Source: Mimachlamys varia (Eukaryota > Mollusca > Bivalvia > Pectinida > Pectinidae). From it: a stretch of DNA of 64,000 nucleotides. Under the pieces are notes generated by a model. The model was not told where the DNA came from, did no database searches, and was given only the letters and a program-made list of their open reading frames with translations. The stretch is from NCBI GenBank assembly GCA_947623455.1, contig OX392529.1, positions 5,208,001 through 5,272,000 on the forward strand. The letters are read 5' to 3'. This document shows, piece after piece, positions 46,101 to 57,100 of this stretch (position 1 is the first letter of the stretch; each line of letters opens with the position of its first letter). The position numbers were made by a program, and so were the translations under genes.

Positions 46101-46648
46101 GGAGAGGTATACCACGGTACACCAGGGAGAGGCACACCACGGTACACCGGGGAGATACAACGGTACACCAGGGAGAGGCATACCACGGTACACCAGGGAG
46201 ATACAACGGTACATCAGAGAGAGGCATACCATGGAACACAAGGACGATACAACGATATACCAGAGAGAGGCATACCACGGTACACCAGGACGATACAACG
46301 GTACCCTGGACGATACAACGGTACACAAGGACGATGCAACGCTACGTACACCAGGGCGATACAACGGTACCCAGGGCGATACAACGGTACCCAGGGCGAT
46401 ACAACGGTACCCAGGGCGATACAACGGTACACCAGGACGATACAACGGTACCCTGGACGATACAACGGTACACCAGGACGATGCAACGCTACGTACACCA
46501 GGACGATACAACGGTAGCCTGGACGATACAACGCTACGTACACCAGGACGATACAACGCTACGTACACCAGGACGATACAACGGTACCCTGGACGATACA
46601 ACGCTACGTACACCAGGACGATACAACGCTACGTACACCAGGGCGATG
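43172..46648. repeat. 46-bp tandem repeat of two 23-bp half units
   Basis: The half units are CGGTACACCAGGGAGAGGCATACCA and CGATACACCAGGGAGATACAA types. Combinations of GGGAGA/GGACGA and GGTAC/GATAC make larger patterns, for instance about 43,430-43,980 resembles 43,860-44,420. The right end, from 46,290, switches to short CGATACAACGGTACCCAGGG units. Long minus-strand ORFs up to 539 codons are spurious products of a stop-poor repeat. Confidence 0.95.
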
Positions 46649-46865
46649 GCCCATTTCTGTGTGAATCCAACACTCACTACACAGTGTTCTCTTCTCAGAT
46701 GTTTTAACTCTATTTCGGATTTGGAATTAGTGATTTAAAGGACTTCATTAATAAAATCAGTTTAATATTTGTGAACTTTAATCAGAATATAGTAATGGAG
46801 AAATGAAACTTACAAACAATAACACTTCACAAGTCATCTGTGTGACTGCATAATTATGTTCATTC

Positions 46866-46982
46866 ACCCGAAACCGTGTCAAGCACCAGTGGACACCCGA
46901 AAACGTGTCAAGCACAAGTGGACACTCGAAACCGTGTCAAGCACCAGTGGACACCCGAAACCGTGTCAAGCACCAGTGGATA
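46866..46982. repeat. 29-bp tandem repeat, four copies
   Basis: The unit is CCCGAAACCGTGTCAAGCAC, CAGTGGACA, with single-base differences between copies. Confidence 0.88.
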
Positions 46983-48250
46983 TCTTTCTACACTGAACTT
47001 TAACAGTTTATTATCAAGCCACTTATGTATAAATAGCCATAAAGATGTGGGTAACTTCAGCAGATATCAATGTTAATCAACAAGATTCACCATACTGTAC
47101 TGTTCTCTCCTATAATAGCCTCCTGTTACGGGTTATTTAGTGTCGAGGTGACCTTATTGACTTGTACTCTATTCAAATCATCAAACATGACGTGTAGCGC
47201 CCGGGTATGTCCCAGGACCCCATGGTGGGGACGCAGGATGAAAACTCTACAACTTGAGTCTGATACACGCAGTCAATATGGAGGTTTCGTGTCCCATTTC
47301 ATACGTCCACAACTCCACACAATACACCTGCTGTCGTTAGAATACATTATTAAAAAAACCTTCGTAATACGTAATACGTAGACTGGCTCCCATCTCTAGA
47401 AGAGTATACTGATATTGATAGTGTTAATATTACTGATCACTTGGATGTCTGATTCTAAGTTTGAGTCTAGGGGGAGTAAGCTAGGAGTAAAATTGTGTAG
47501 AGAAACTTCGGGGCTGGTAGCCAGTCTTGGGTATAAGTAAAATTGTGTAGAGAAGCTTAGGGGCTGGTAGCCAGTCTTGGGTATAAGTAAAATTGTGTAG
47601 AGAAACTTAAGGGCTGGTAGCCAGTCTTGGGTATAAGCACATGCTCTCATCCTAATAAATCACTCACAACTAGGGGCTTGGAAATATGCTTTTGGAGCGG
47701 CATTTTATTTTTAACAAATAGTGAAAAATTATGAGCATAAACGTTTTATTGTTACTTCTCAACAACAAATCAGCTCACTTGGCCGGCATGACATGGTGTA
47801 TTTGAATCAGTAAGTTGGTAATTGCTGAGAGTAATAGAAATGCATTCAAAAGGAAACTATATACACGTCGGTTTGACCCTATTTAATGGCTGCTTCCACT
47901 CAAGATCGAAATCTAACTAAAGAAAATGTATATGTCAAATCGAAACCATCAAATCTGAACGAAGGAGGCTTTTACGTTGAGACCCTTTAAACGTTCAAGG
48001 GGATCAGACCTGTTGGTTTGAAAAGGTAAACGTCTTCTGCTTGGTTGGCGGCATGGCCATGTCAATTCAAGTCAAACTAGAGTAAAACACCAGACGCCGG
48101 CAACGGAATAATGAGAGACGCTTGTGATTACAATGGTAAACGTGGACTTTTATATCGTATCACACATACAAATGTAGAATAGTTCCCAATAATAATGTGT
48201 ACGTGATGGCCACCATCAGACTTGTCCATATTTTAGGGCTTAAGAATTTG
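46983..48250. other. Unassigned stretch with a small 50-bp repeat
   Basis: Three copies of a 50-bp unit (GGGCTGGTAGCCAGTCTTGG, GTATAAGTAAAATTGTGTAG, AGAAACTTA) occupy about 47,490-47,640. An ATG in good context, CCCACCATGGGG, occurs on the minus strand at about 47,220, but its frame stops after 16 codons and no donor is clear. No gene is supported. Confidence 0.5.
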
Positions 48251-48251
48251 G

Positions 48252-48476
48252 GGCCATGGTGGTCGAGTGGTTATGGGGTCCCGACATTCTACCACTAGCC
48301 CTCCACCTCTGGGTTGCGAGTTTGAAACCCACATGGGGTATTTGCAAGGTACTGACCGTAGGTCGGTGGGTTTTATTCAGGTAATCCGGCTTTCCTCCGC
48401 CTCCAAAACCTGGCACGTCCTTAAATGACACTGGCTGTTGATATAGGACGTAAAAGACAATAAACCAACCAAATCG
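48252..48476 (+). mobile_element. tRNA-derived SINE
   Basis: The 5' part has RNA polymerase III promoter boxes: box A in TGGTCGAGTGGTTA at about 48,260 and box B in GGGTTGCGAGTTTGAAACCC at 48,311-48,330. The body has GGCACGTCCTTAAATGACAC, and the tail TAGGACGTAAAAGACAATAA then ACCAACCAAA. A body and tail of this kind are, as I recall, common in molluscan SINEs. The element looks full-length. Flanking duplications were not confirmed. Confidence 0.85.
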
Positions 48477-50160
48477 TAAGAATTGAACCTGCTGCTACAT
48501 ATGATATTCGTTAGAGGCGACCAATTTTAGAATCTTATTATGCTCTTCCTCCTTAACAACTTCGTCCTTCCTGATGTCTCCCTTGCAGGACACAACCTCA
48601 TTTTTGGCCTTCAGCTGAGCGTCGCTCCTATTGAGAAGGACAATCCGAAGTCTATAATAAAAGTTGTGGTCCCCTGCTTGACGTTCAGCATTAAATGGTA
48701 ACGATAGCAACTGCATCTGCGCTGTGTTGTGCCTTCAACTTAGTATTTCATCGATGTAATTCTTTAAGTTGGCATCAGATGCGTGCTTTTACACGGAGGT
48801 AAGGAGCCAACACACCCTGTGACACATGTGGCAGTGCATCATTAGGTCAAACACATCTATGTTTCTTCTTAAATATTACAACTCTTGGTCTACATTTCTC
48901 CAAAAGGCGAATGTTTTCACCAAGCCCACTCCTATAACCATGCTTACTAATCAAGTTAGTCAACGTCAGTTTTTTTCGGGTTTTTTCAGACAACAAATTC
49001 AACAAGTTAATCATGTCAGCGAGTTACACAAATCGAAGTATTGAGACGTTTTGAAAATACCTAGGTGCTACATAGGATGTAGTTTTTTTTCCATTTTGTG
49101 GACAATTTAGCACTTGAAAGCAATCAACCTACAAGATATCTGGGCTTTGGAAATCTGCGGTCTTCAGAAGACGGCTTTATACCTTGCCACTTATCTCAAG
49201 GATTTTGAAAGTTGTAAAAATTATATTTCTTTTCCCAAATAGTTCTGATTTTTAATCTTTCTTTTTCAACTCTCACCCAAATTCAAAGTTACGAACTGAA
49301 AGATACGACCAGAGATACTGTTGTAATCATGTATAAACATTTATTTTGAGACAAAAACGTAACAACTGTATATCATATGAAGCATACCCGAATTACAAAA
49401 CAAGTATACATTAATCTTTACACACATATCATTATAATTCTCTTTTATTATTGCTATATGATATTATATTTCTTAATTAACTGCATACAAATTGTGTTAT
49501 ATTTAATAATTCATCTTACAAGTGTGTATGGACAGTTAACTTGCAAACGTACACACCAACAAAACAATCAGCAATACTAAAACGATAGTTTCAAACTAAG
49601 CACGCCAAACGTTTTTCTTTGGTCTACAATTCAATGTCATTTCTACAGTAACATTTGCATAAATGTTCTTAAAAATTTGAAATTTGCATTAAAAGAATCC
49701 CTAGAAATATGTTGCTAGGAGAGGTCTTGTTAAAACCAAACACCCAAAACCATTTACCCGTCCACAATTTTCCATACAAATACAATTACGACCGCATACT
49801 AAAATTTCTTCTAAAATAAATGTTATTTCTGGCAATATTTATGGTCCAGGTTTCCTTTCAATACTGCCATTGGTAAAGAAAATATGCTCCTAAACAAAAA
49901 TCTCATATAACGGGTTTCTAATAAAATACAACAAACCACCTTAGTGAGGCTAGTAAGAGTAACAACCCCATGGCGTGTTTACTCAATTATATTCCATATT
50001 TATCAACAGGATTCGCCCTTTTAGCTGGCTTCATGGGCAGTCAAAGCCTGCGTATATGGATAAATGGATCGTCAAATACCAAATGATTTGAAGACACAAA
50101 CAATGATGCTGGTATGAATTTTCAACCGGATTCAACTCGGCTGTTCCATCCCCTGCATAC
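48477..50160. other. AT-rich intergenic stretch
   Basis: A minus-strand ORF at 48,495-48,716 is rich in Lys and Glu but has no recognised domain or splice partner. The rest is AT-rich with no feature I can support. Confidence 0.4.
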
Positions 50161-50164
50161 TTCC

Positions 50165-51106
50165 GGGTATCAAACTGAAGGATAAAGGACCCCAGACCCA
50201 CAGGTATCTAGTTGAAGGATAAAGGACCCCAGACCCACAGGTATCTAGCTGAAGGATAAAGGACCCCAGACCCACAGGTATCTAGCTGAAGGATAAAGGA
50301 CCCCAGACCCACAGGTATCTAGTTGAAGGATAAAGGACCCCAGACCCACAGGTATCTAGCTGAAGGATAAAGGACCCCAGACCCACAGGTATCTAGTTGA
50401 AGGATAAAGGACCCCAGACCCACAGGTATCTAGCCGAAGGATAAAGGACCCAAGACCCACAGGTATCTAGCTGAAGGATAAAGGACTCAGATCCACAGGT
50501 ATATAGCTGAAGGATAAAGGACCCCAGATCCACAGGTATATAGCTGAAGGATAAAGGACCCAAGACCCACAGGTATCTAGCTGAAGGATAAAGGACTCAG
50601 ATCCACAGGTATATAGCTGAAGGATAAAGGACCCCAGATCCACAGGTATATAGCTGAAGGATAAAGGACCCAAGATCCACAGGTATCTAGCTGAAGGATA
50701 AAGGACCCCAGATCCACAGGTATATAGCTGAAGGATAAAGGACTCAGATCCACAGGTATATAGCTGAAGGATAAAGGACCCCAGATCCAAAGGTATCAAA
50801 CTGAAGGATAAAGGACCCCAGACCCACAGGTATCTAGCTGAAGGATAAAGGACCCAAGATCCACAGGTATCTAGCTGAAGGATAAAGGACCCCAGACCCA
50901 CAGGTATCTAGCTGAAGGATAAAGGACCCAAGATCCACAGGTATCTAGCTGAAGGATAAAGGACCCCAGATCCACAGGTATATAGCTGAATGATAAAGGA
51001 CCCCAGACCCACAGGTATCTAGCTGAAGGATAAAGGACCCCAGATCCACAGGTATATAGCTGAATGATAAAGGACCCCAGATCCACAGGTATATAGCTGA
51101 AGGATT
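50165..51106. repeat. 39-bp tandem repeat, about 24 copies
   Basis: The unit is CTGAAGGATAAAGGACCCCA, GACCCACAGGTATCTAG, with GATCC/GACCC and TATATAG/TATCTAG variants that alternate in blocks. The right-hand four units recur at 52,229-52,394 as part of the 1.29-kb duplication. Confidence 0.95.
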
Positions 51107-51156
51107 AATTGACAAATCAAATTATTTAAAAACAACTATACAATAAATAGAGGTTA

Positions 51157-51303
51157 CACAACGCGTGGTTGTTGGATATGGAATTTATTTCACTCGAGTT
51201 AATTATTTATTACACAAGCTTTAGCGAGTGTCTTTTGTAACTTTTAAAAAATAATTAACGAGAGTGAAATAAATTCCATATCCAATAACCACGAGTCGTG
51301 TGA
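51157..51303. mobile_element. Inverted-repeat element, copy 1
   Basis: The left arm CGTGGTTGTTGGATATGGAA, TTTATTTCACTCGAGTTAAT is complemented by ATTAACGAGAGTGAAATAAA, TTCCATATCCAATAACCACG, with about 30 bp between the arms. The hairpin may be the end of a larger non-autonomous element extending to about 51,600. Confidence 0.65.
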
Positions 51304-51664
51304 CCTGTTTCTACCACAATGATATTTAGTCGGCAGTTGCAGTGTTGTTTTCTGGGGTGAATCGCGGATTTGCGGGAAATCACATCATCTCGAATACATT
51401 CCCGCCAAGTTGTGACGACGTCAACAATCGATGACGTCGTCAACCATCCACATTTCCGGTCAAAGTTCAACTTCTCAACCAATCAAAAGCCCGGTAGGTC
51501 ATATTCCACTAGTGGTATATAACATATATTTATCCAACAGTCAGCACGTTTGTACAATGGTCTGAGAGTGGAATAACACAGTTACAGTTATTGTGGTAGA
51601 AGTTATTAATCACTCTGGTTGTACTGGACGGAAGCCTGTATGTAGTATTAAAGTGATAGCCAGA

Positions 51665-51930
51665 GTACCCACAGAAATTGAGAGTATCCGCAGAAAGTCA
51701 AGAGTATCCGCAGAAAGCCAGAGTATCTGCAGAAAGTCAGAGTATCCGCAGAAAGTCAGAGTATCTGCAGAAAGCCAGAGTATCCGCAGAAAGTCAGAGT
51801 ATCCGCAGAAAGTCAGAGTATCTGCAGAAAGTCAGAGTATCTGCAGAAAGCCAGAGTATCCGCAGAAAGTCAGAGTACCCGCAGAAAGTCAGAGTATCTG
51901 CAGAAAGTCAGAGTATCCGCAGGAAATGTG
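51665..51930. repeat. 19-bp tandem repeat, copy 1
   Basis: The unit is AGAGTATCCGCAGAAAGTC, about 13 copies with CTGCAG/CCGCAG and GCC/GTC variants. The second copy at 52,953-53,180 has two units fewer. Confidence 0.92.
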
Positions 51931-52444
51931 ATTATATCAGGCACAGCAATCCAGTCCCGTTTCACCTCTGGTGATGAAATGTTGGATATCTTGATGAAAG
52001 GGGAGAGTATTGTCCACTCAGCCACCCAAGAGTAATGAAGGAATCTTTGAGGCACATAACATACTACACAGTGCTCCAAATCTGTAACATACTTTCCAAA
52101 CAACTTTACAAACCAGGGTTTCATGACTACTGGTGTCGGACAATTTCACCGACCCTTTTTACCCGTTACACTGACTGCTGGCGTCGGACAATTTCATCGA
52201 CTCTTTTTACCCGTTACACTGACTGCAGGTATCTAGCTGAAGGATAAAGGACCCCAGATCCACAGGTATATAGCTGAATGATAAAGGACCCCAGACCCAC
52301 AGGTATCTAGCTGAAGGATAAAGGACCCCAGATCCACAGGTATATAGCTGAATGATAAAGGACCCCAGATCCACAGGTATATAGCTGAAGGATTAATTGA
52401 CAAATCAAATTATTTAAAAACAACTATACAATAAATAGAGGTTA

Positions 52445-52591
52445 CACAACGCGTGGTTGTTGGATATGGAATTTATTTCACTCGAGTTAATTATTTATTA
52501 CACAAGCTTTAGCGAGTGTCTTTTGTAACTTTTAAAAAATAATTAACGAGAGTGAAATAAATTCCATATCCAATAACCACGAGTCGTGTGA
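52445..52591. mobile_element. Inverted-repeat element, copy 2
   Basis: An identical partner of the hairpin at 51,157-51,303, carried along by the 1,288-bp duplication rather than inserted independently. Confidence 0.65.
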
Positions 52592-53379
52592 CCTGTTTCT
52601 ACCACAATGATATTTAGTCGGCAGTTGCAGTGTTGTTTTCTGGGGTGAATCGCGGATTTGCGGGAAATCACATCATCTCGAATACATTCCCGCCAAGTTG
52701 TGACGATGTCAACAATCGATGACGTCGTCAACCATCCACATTTCCGGTCAAAGTTCAACTTCTCAACCAATCAAAAGCCCGGTAGGTCATATTCCACTAG
52801 TGGTATATAACATATATTTATCCAACAGTCAGCACGTTTGTACAATGGTCTGAGAGTGGAATAACACAGTTACAGTTATTGTGGTAGAAGTTATTAATCA
52901 CTCTGGTTGTACTGGACGGAAGCCTGTATGTAGTATTAAAGTGATAGCCAGAGTACCCACAGAAATTGAGAGTATCCGCAGAAAGTCAAGAGTATCCGCA
53001 GAAAGCCAGAGTATCTGCAGAAAGTCAGAGTATCCGCAGAAAGTCAGAGTATCTGCAGAAAGCCAGAGTATCCGCAGAAAGTCAGAGTATCTGCAGAAAG
53101 CCAGAGTATCCGCAGAAAGTCAGAGTACCCGCAGAAAGTCAGAGTATCTGCAGAAAGTCAGAGTATCCGCAGGAAATGTGATTATATCAGGCACAGCAAT
53201 CCAGTCCCGTTTCACCTCTGGTGATGAAATGTTGGATATCTTGATGAAAGGGGAGAGTATTGTCCACTCAGCCACCCAAGAGTAATGAAGGAATCTTTGA
53301 GGCACATAACATACTACACAGTGCTCCAAATCTGTAACATACTTTCCAAACAACTTTACAAACCAGGGTTTCATGACTA

Positions 53380-53842
53380 CTGGTGTCGGACAATTTCACC
53401 GACCCTTTTTACCCGTTACACTGACTGCTGGCGTCGGACAATTTCATCGACTCTTTTTACCCGTTACACTGACTGCTGGTGTCGGACAATTTCATCGACT
53501 CTTTTTACCCGTTACACTGACTGCTGGTGTCGGACAATTTCACCGACCCTTTTTACCCGTTACACTGACTGCTGGTGTCGGACAATTTCATCGAATCTTT
53601 TTACCCGTTACACTGACTGCTGGTGTCGGACAATTTCACCGACCCTTTTTACCCGTTACACTGACTGCTGGTGTCGGACAATTTCACCGACCCTTTTTAC
53701 CCGTTACACTGACTGCTGGTGTCGGACAATTTCATCGAATCTTTTTACCCATTACACTGACTGCTGGTGTCGGACAATTTCACCGACCCTTTTTACCCGT
53801 TACACTGACTGCTGGCGTCGGACAATTTCATCGTGTATGTGT
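53380..53842. repeat. 48-bp tandem repeat, about 9.5 copies
   Basis: The unit is TGACTGCTGGTGTCGGACAA, TTTCACCGACCCTTTTTACC, CGTTACAC. The CACCGACCC and CATCGACTC or CATCGAATC types alternate. About two units of it end copy 1 of the duplication at 52,130-52,228. It lies just 3' of the AhpD-like gene. Confidence 0.94.
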
Positions 53843-53921
53843 TTTTTAACCTGCTTATATACTTTGAATAACTAGTTTTTACTGTTCCTGAGAAATAAAA
53901 GCTATCCCATTTATACTTTGT

Positions 53922-54191
53922 TTATTCCATCTTCTTTTCCCGCTTCACTCTGCCCATTAGATAGAACTCCTTGTTTGGTTTCATATTGGTTAGGTAGGCC
54001 ATACGGTTTGACAGAGCAAACAGTGCTACCACCGCTCCAATATCCCAGGCGTCGTCCTTGGTGAGGCCGTGCTTGTACAGGTTCTCAAACTTCTCCTCAG
54101 ACAGAGGGCGACAGTGGCACACATCCATTGCAAAGTCTAGGATAGCATACTGACGAGCATCAATGTCAGCTGTTTTCCAGTTCGCTGCCAA
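53922..54191 (-). CDS. AhpD-like exon 4 (C-terminal helical part)
   Basis: The acceptor GTTTTTCAG|TTG leads into LAANWKTADIDARQYAILDF, AMDVCHCRPLSEEKFENLYK, then WDIGAVVALFALSNRMAYLT, PNKEFYLMGRVKREKKME and TAA. The A-LDFA, L-D-WDI and SNRMA patterns are well conserved in the family. The stop codon sits inside AATAAA (53,921-53,926). Confidence 0.95.
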   Translation of the reverse strand: MAANWKTADIDARQYAILDFAMDVCHCRPLSEEKFENLYKHGLTKDDAWDIGAVVALFALSNRMAYLTNMKPNKEFYLMGRVKREKKME

Positions 54192-57100
54192 CTGAAAAAC
54201 AAATCATGAAAAACTTCAAAAGCCATACTTAAGGTGGAACAACATCCATATTGGTCTGCACATACACCCTTCCGTCCCCAAAGGGGCGAAGAAGGAGGGA
54301 GAGGGGTATTACTTCAATTTACATTTTCACATCCTCCATTTATACACGAGGTAAATTTCCTTTGCCCAAAGATGCTCTAGCACAAATTTGATTAAATCAG
54401 CACTAAAGGATAAAGATCTTTAATGTTTTCTTCTCGTCCAGCTACAATCCCCACACTTCTGCCCCCAAAAACAAAAATGGGGTCCACATACCTCTACTTG
54501 TACAAAGTTTACCATTCTTTATTGCCTTAGCATGCTTCAGACTTTATTTGGTTTAAATACCTCCATTTGTACAGAAGTAGAAAACATTCACTCTGTTTCC
54601 CCTATCTGCCAAAAACCCCCTCTGTTTCCCCTATCTGTCCCAACCCCTCTGTTTCCCCTATCTGTCCCAACCCCTCTGTTTCCCCTATCGGTCCCAACCA
54701 CCCTGTTTCCCCTATCGGTCCCAACCCCTCTGTTTCCCTTATCGATCCTAACCCTCTATTCCCCTTATCGGTCCCAACCCTCTATTCCCCTTATCGGTCC
54801 CAACCCCTTTGTTTCCCCTATCTGTCCCAACCCCTCTGTTTCCCCTATCGGTCCCAACCACCCTGTTTCCCCTATCGGTCCCAACCCCTCTGTTTCCCTT
54901 ATCGATCCTAACCCCTCTGTTTCCCTCATCGGTCCCAACCCTCTATTCTCCTTATTGGTCCCAACCCCTCTGTTTCCCTTATTGGTCCCAACCCCTCTGT
55001 TTCCCTTATTGGTCCCAACCCTCTATTTCCCTTATTGGTCCCAACCCCTCTGTTTCCCTTATTGGTCCCAACCCTCTATTCTCCTTATTGGTCCCAACCC
55101 CTCTGTTTCCCTTATTGGTCCCAACCCTCTATTTCCCTTATTGGTCCCAACCCCTCTATTACCCTATCGGTCCCAACCCCTCTGTTTCCCCTATCTGTCC
55201 CAACCCCTCTGTTTCCCCTATCTGTCCCAACCCCTCTGTTTCCACTATCTGTCCCAACCCCTCTGTTTCCCCTATCTGTCCCAACCCCTCTGTTTCCACT
55301 ATCTGTCCCAACCCCTCTGTTTCCACTATCTGTCCCAACCCCTCTGTTTCCCCTATCTGTCCCAACCCCTCTGTTTCCACTATCTGTCCCAACCCCTCTG
55401 TTTCCACTATCTGTCCCAACCCCTCTGTTTCCACTATCTGACCCAACCCCTCTGTTTCCACTATCTGTCCCAACCCCTCTGTTTCCACTATCTGTCCCAA
55501 CCCCTCTGTTTCCACTATCTGTCCCAACCCCTCTGTTTCCCCTATCTGTCCCAACCCCTCTGTTTCCACTATCTGTCCCAACCCCTCTGTTTCCACTATC
55601 GGTCCCAACCCTCTATTTCCCTTATCGGTCCCAACCCCTCTGTTTCCCTTATCGGTCCCAACCCCTCTGTTTACCTTATTGGTCCCAACCCTCTATCCCC
55701 CTTATCGGTCCCAACCCCTCTGTTTCCCTTATATGTCCCAACCCCTCTATTTCCCTTATATGTCCCAACCCCTCTATTTCCCTTATCGGTCCCAACCCCT
55801 CTGTTTACCTTATTGGTCCCAACCCTCTATCCCCCTTATCGGTCCCAACCCCTCTGTTTCCCTTATATGTCCCAACCCCTCTATTTCCCTTATATGTCCC
55901 AACCCCTCTATTTCCCTTATCGGTCCCAACCCCTCTGTTTACCTTATTGGTCCCAACCCTCTATCCCCCTTATCGGTCCCAACCCCTCTGTTTCCCTTAT
56001 ATGTCCCAACCCCTCTATTTCCCTTATATATCCCAACCCCTCTATTTCCCTTATCGGTCCCAACCCCTCTGCTTCTCCTATCGGTCCCAACCCCTCTGCT
56101 TCTCCTATCGGTCCCAACCCCTCTGCCACCAGGAAATCAGTATCGTCCTTTTACGCAAACTTAAGGACTTCCTTGTCCAAAGTGAAAAAAAACCTCTTCC
56201 ACTGGTTGAGAAGATTTTTGTTTATTACTTTTTTTTTGCCTAATTTGGCCCCATCCCTCTGTCCCTATGGGACCATACCCTCTGTTTAAAAAAAATTACC
56301 CTCCGTTGAACCTATTTGCACGGAAACACAAATTTATTGGAGTGACAAGGAAAAGGTAATAAAAGGACAAATGAACAACAAATTGACACTACTGGGTATA
56401 CTGTAATACTGTCATTTGGTGTGATAATGCCCTTCTATATCGTTCCTGTGGAAGGTGACATTTATGGAAGGGGCATAACCACAACTGTTATTTCAGTGAA
56501 TGAAATAGACTGAGTATCATACTGCTACTGATACCTTTGTGTGACTATGAGACCTAAGATGGTGTGGTATTAAAAACACATTATTTTAACAATCCCTAGC
56601 ACTTTTTAACTGTTTTAAAGAAGAGATTTTTTTCTGGCAGATGTCAAATTAGACGTGTTTTACCTGATCAGCTAGTTGAGAGTCCCTCGAGTAGATACGG
56701 TGCAGAGCTCCGTGGGCTATTATACAATACAAACAACTATTGTCAGAGGACGTTGCCACAATGATCATCTCCTTGTCCGCCTTTGTCAAGTTAGCTGAAA
56801 ACAGTTTCAAGTTGTTAAATCTTATGTAGGCTTTACATTAGTGACCATTTAGTATGCAAATTCTTTTTATTCATTTTTGTCACATAAAGAAAATACTAAA
56901 AGTAAGTAATACGATCTTATAATCAGCAATAAAACTACCTAAGAATGGTATATACAGTCTAATCGGCCACAGTGACCTCCTGTACATAATGACTCCATGT
57001 CTAGTTAGTTAGTAACGAGTTTAACACCGAAACACACACCGATTTACATCGGTGTTCCGTCCGGCGTTTAACTCCAAGTCTAATGTGACCGTACACATAT

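Larger units (their letters stand above)
50941..53478. repeat. 1,288-bp segmental tandem duplication
   Basis: The segment 50,941-52,228 is repeated at 52,229-53,478 with almost no substitutions (one C/T difference near 51,418 was noticed) and a 38-bp shortening, equal to two units, in the internal 19-bp repeat. Breakpoints lie in the 39-bp array on the left and the 48-bp array on the right. The near-identity implies a recent event or an assembly artefact. Confidence 0.93.

Noticed and set aside
43092..46613. ORFs up to 539 codons (PWYASPWC-type repeats)
   Set aside because: Products of the 46-bp repeat in several overlapping frames; no non-repeat domain.
48495..48716. Lys/Glu-rich minus-strand ORF of 73 codons as a gene or TMC 5' exon
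   Set aside because: No domain, no clear donor, and a good acceptor-like site on the opposite strand; unsupported.
53922..54191. Separate single-exon gene starting at the TTG at 54,191
   Set aside because: The TTG follows a clear TTTTTCAG acceptor and the segment continues the AhpD-like protein in phase.
54532..56289. 585-codon proline/serine-rich ORF on the plus strand
   Set aside because: Runs antisense through intron 3 of the AhpD-like gene and consists of the 27-bp repeat.
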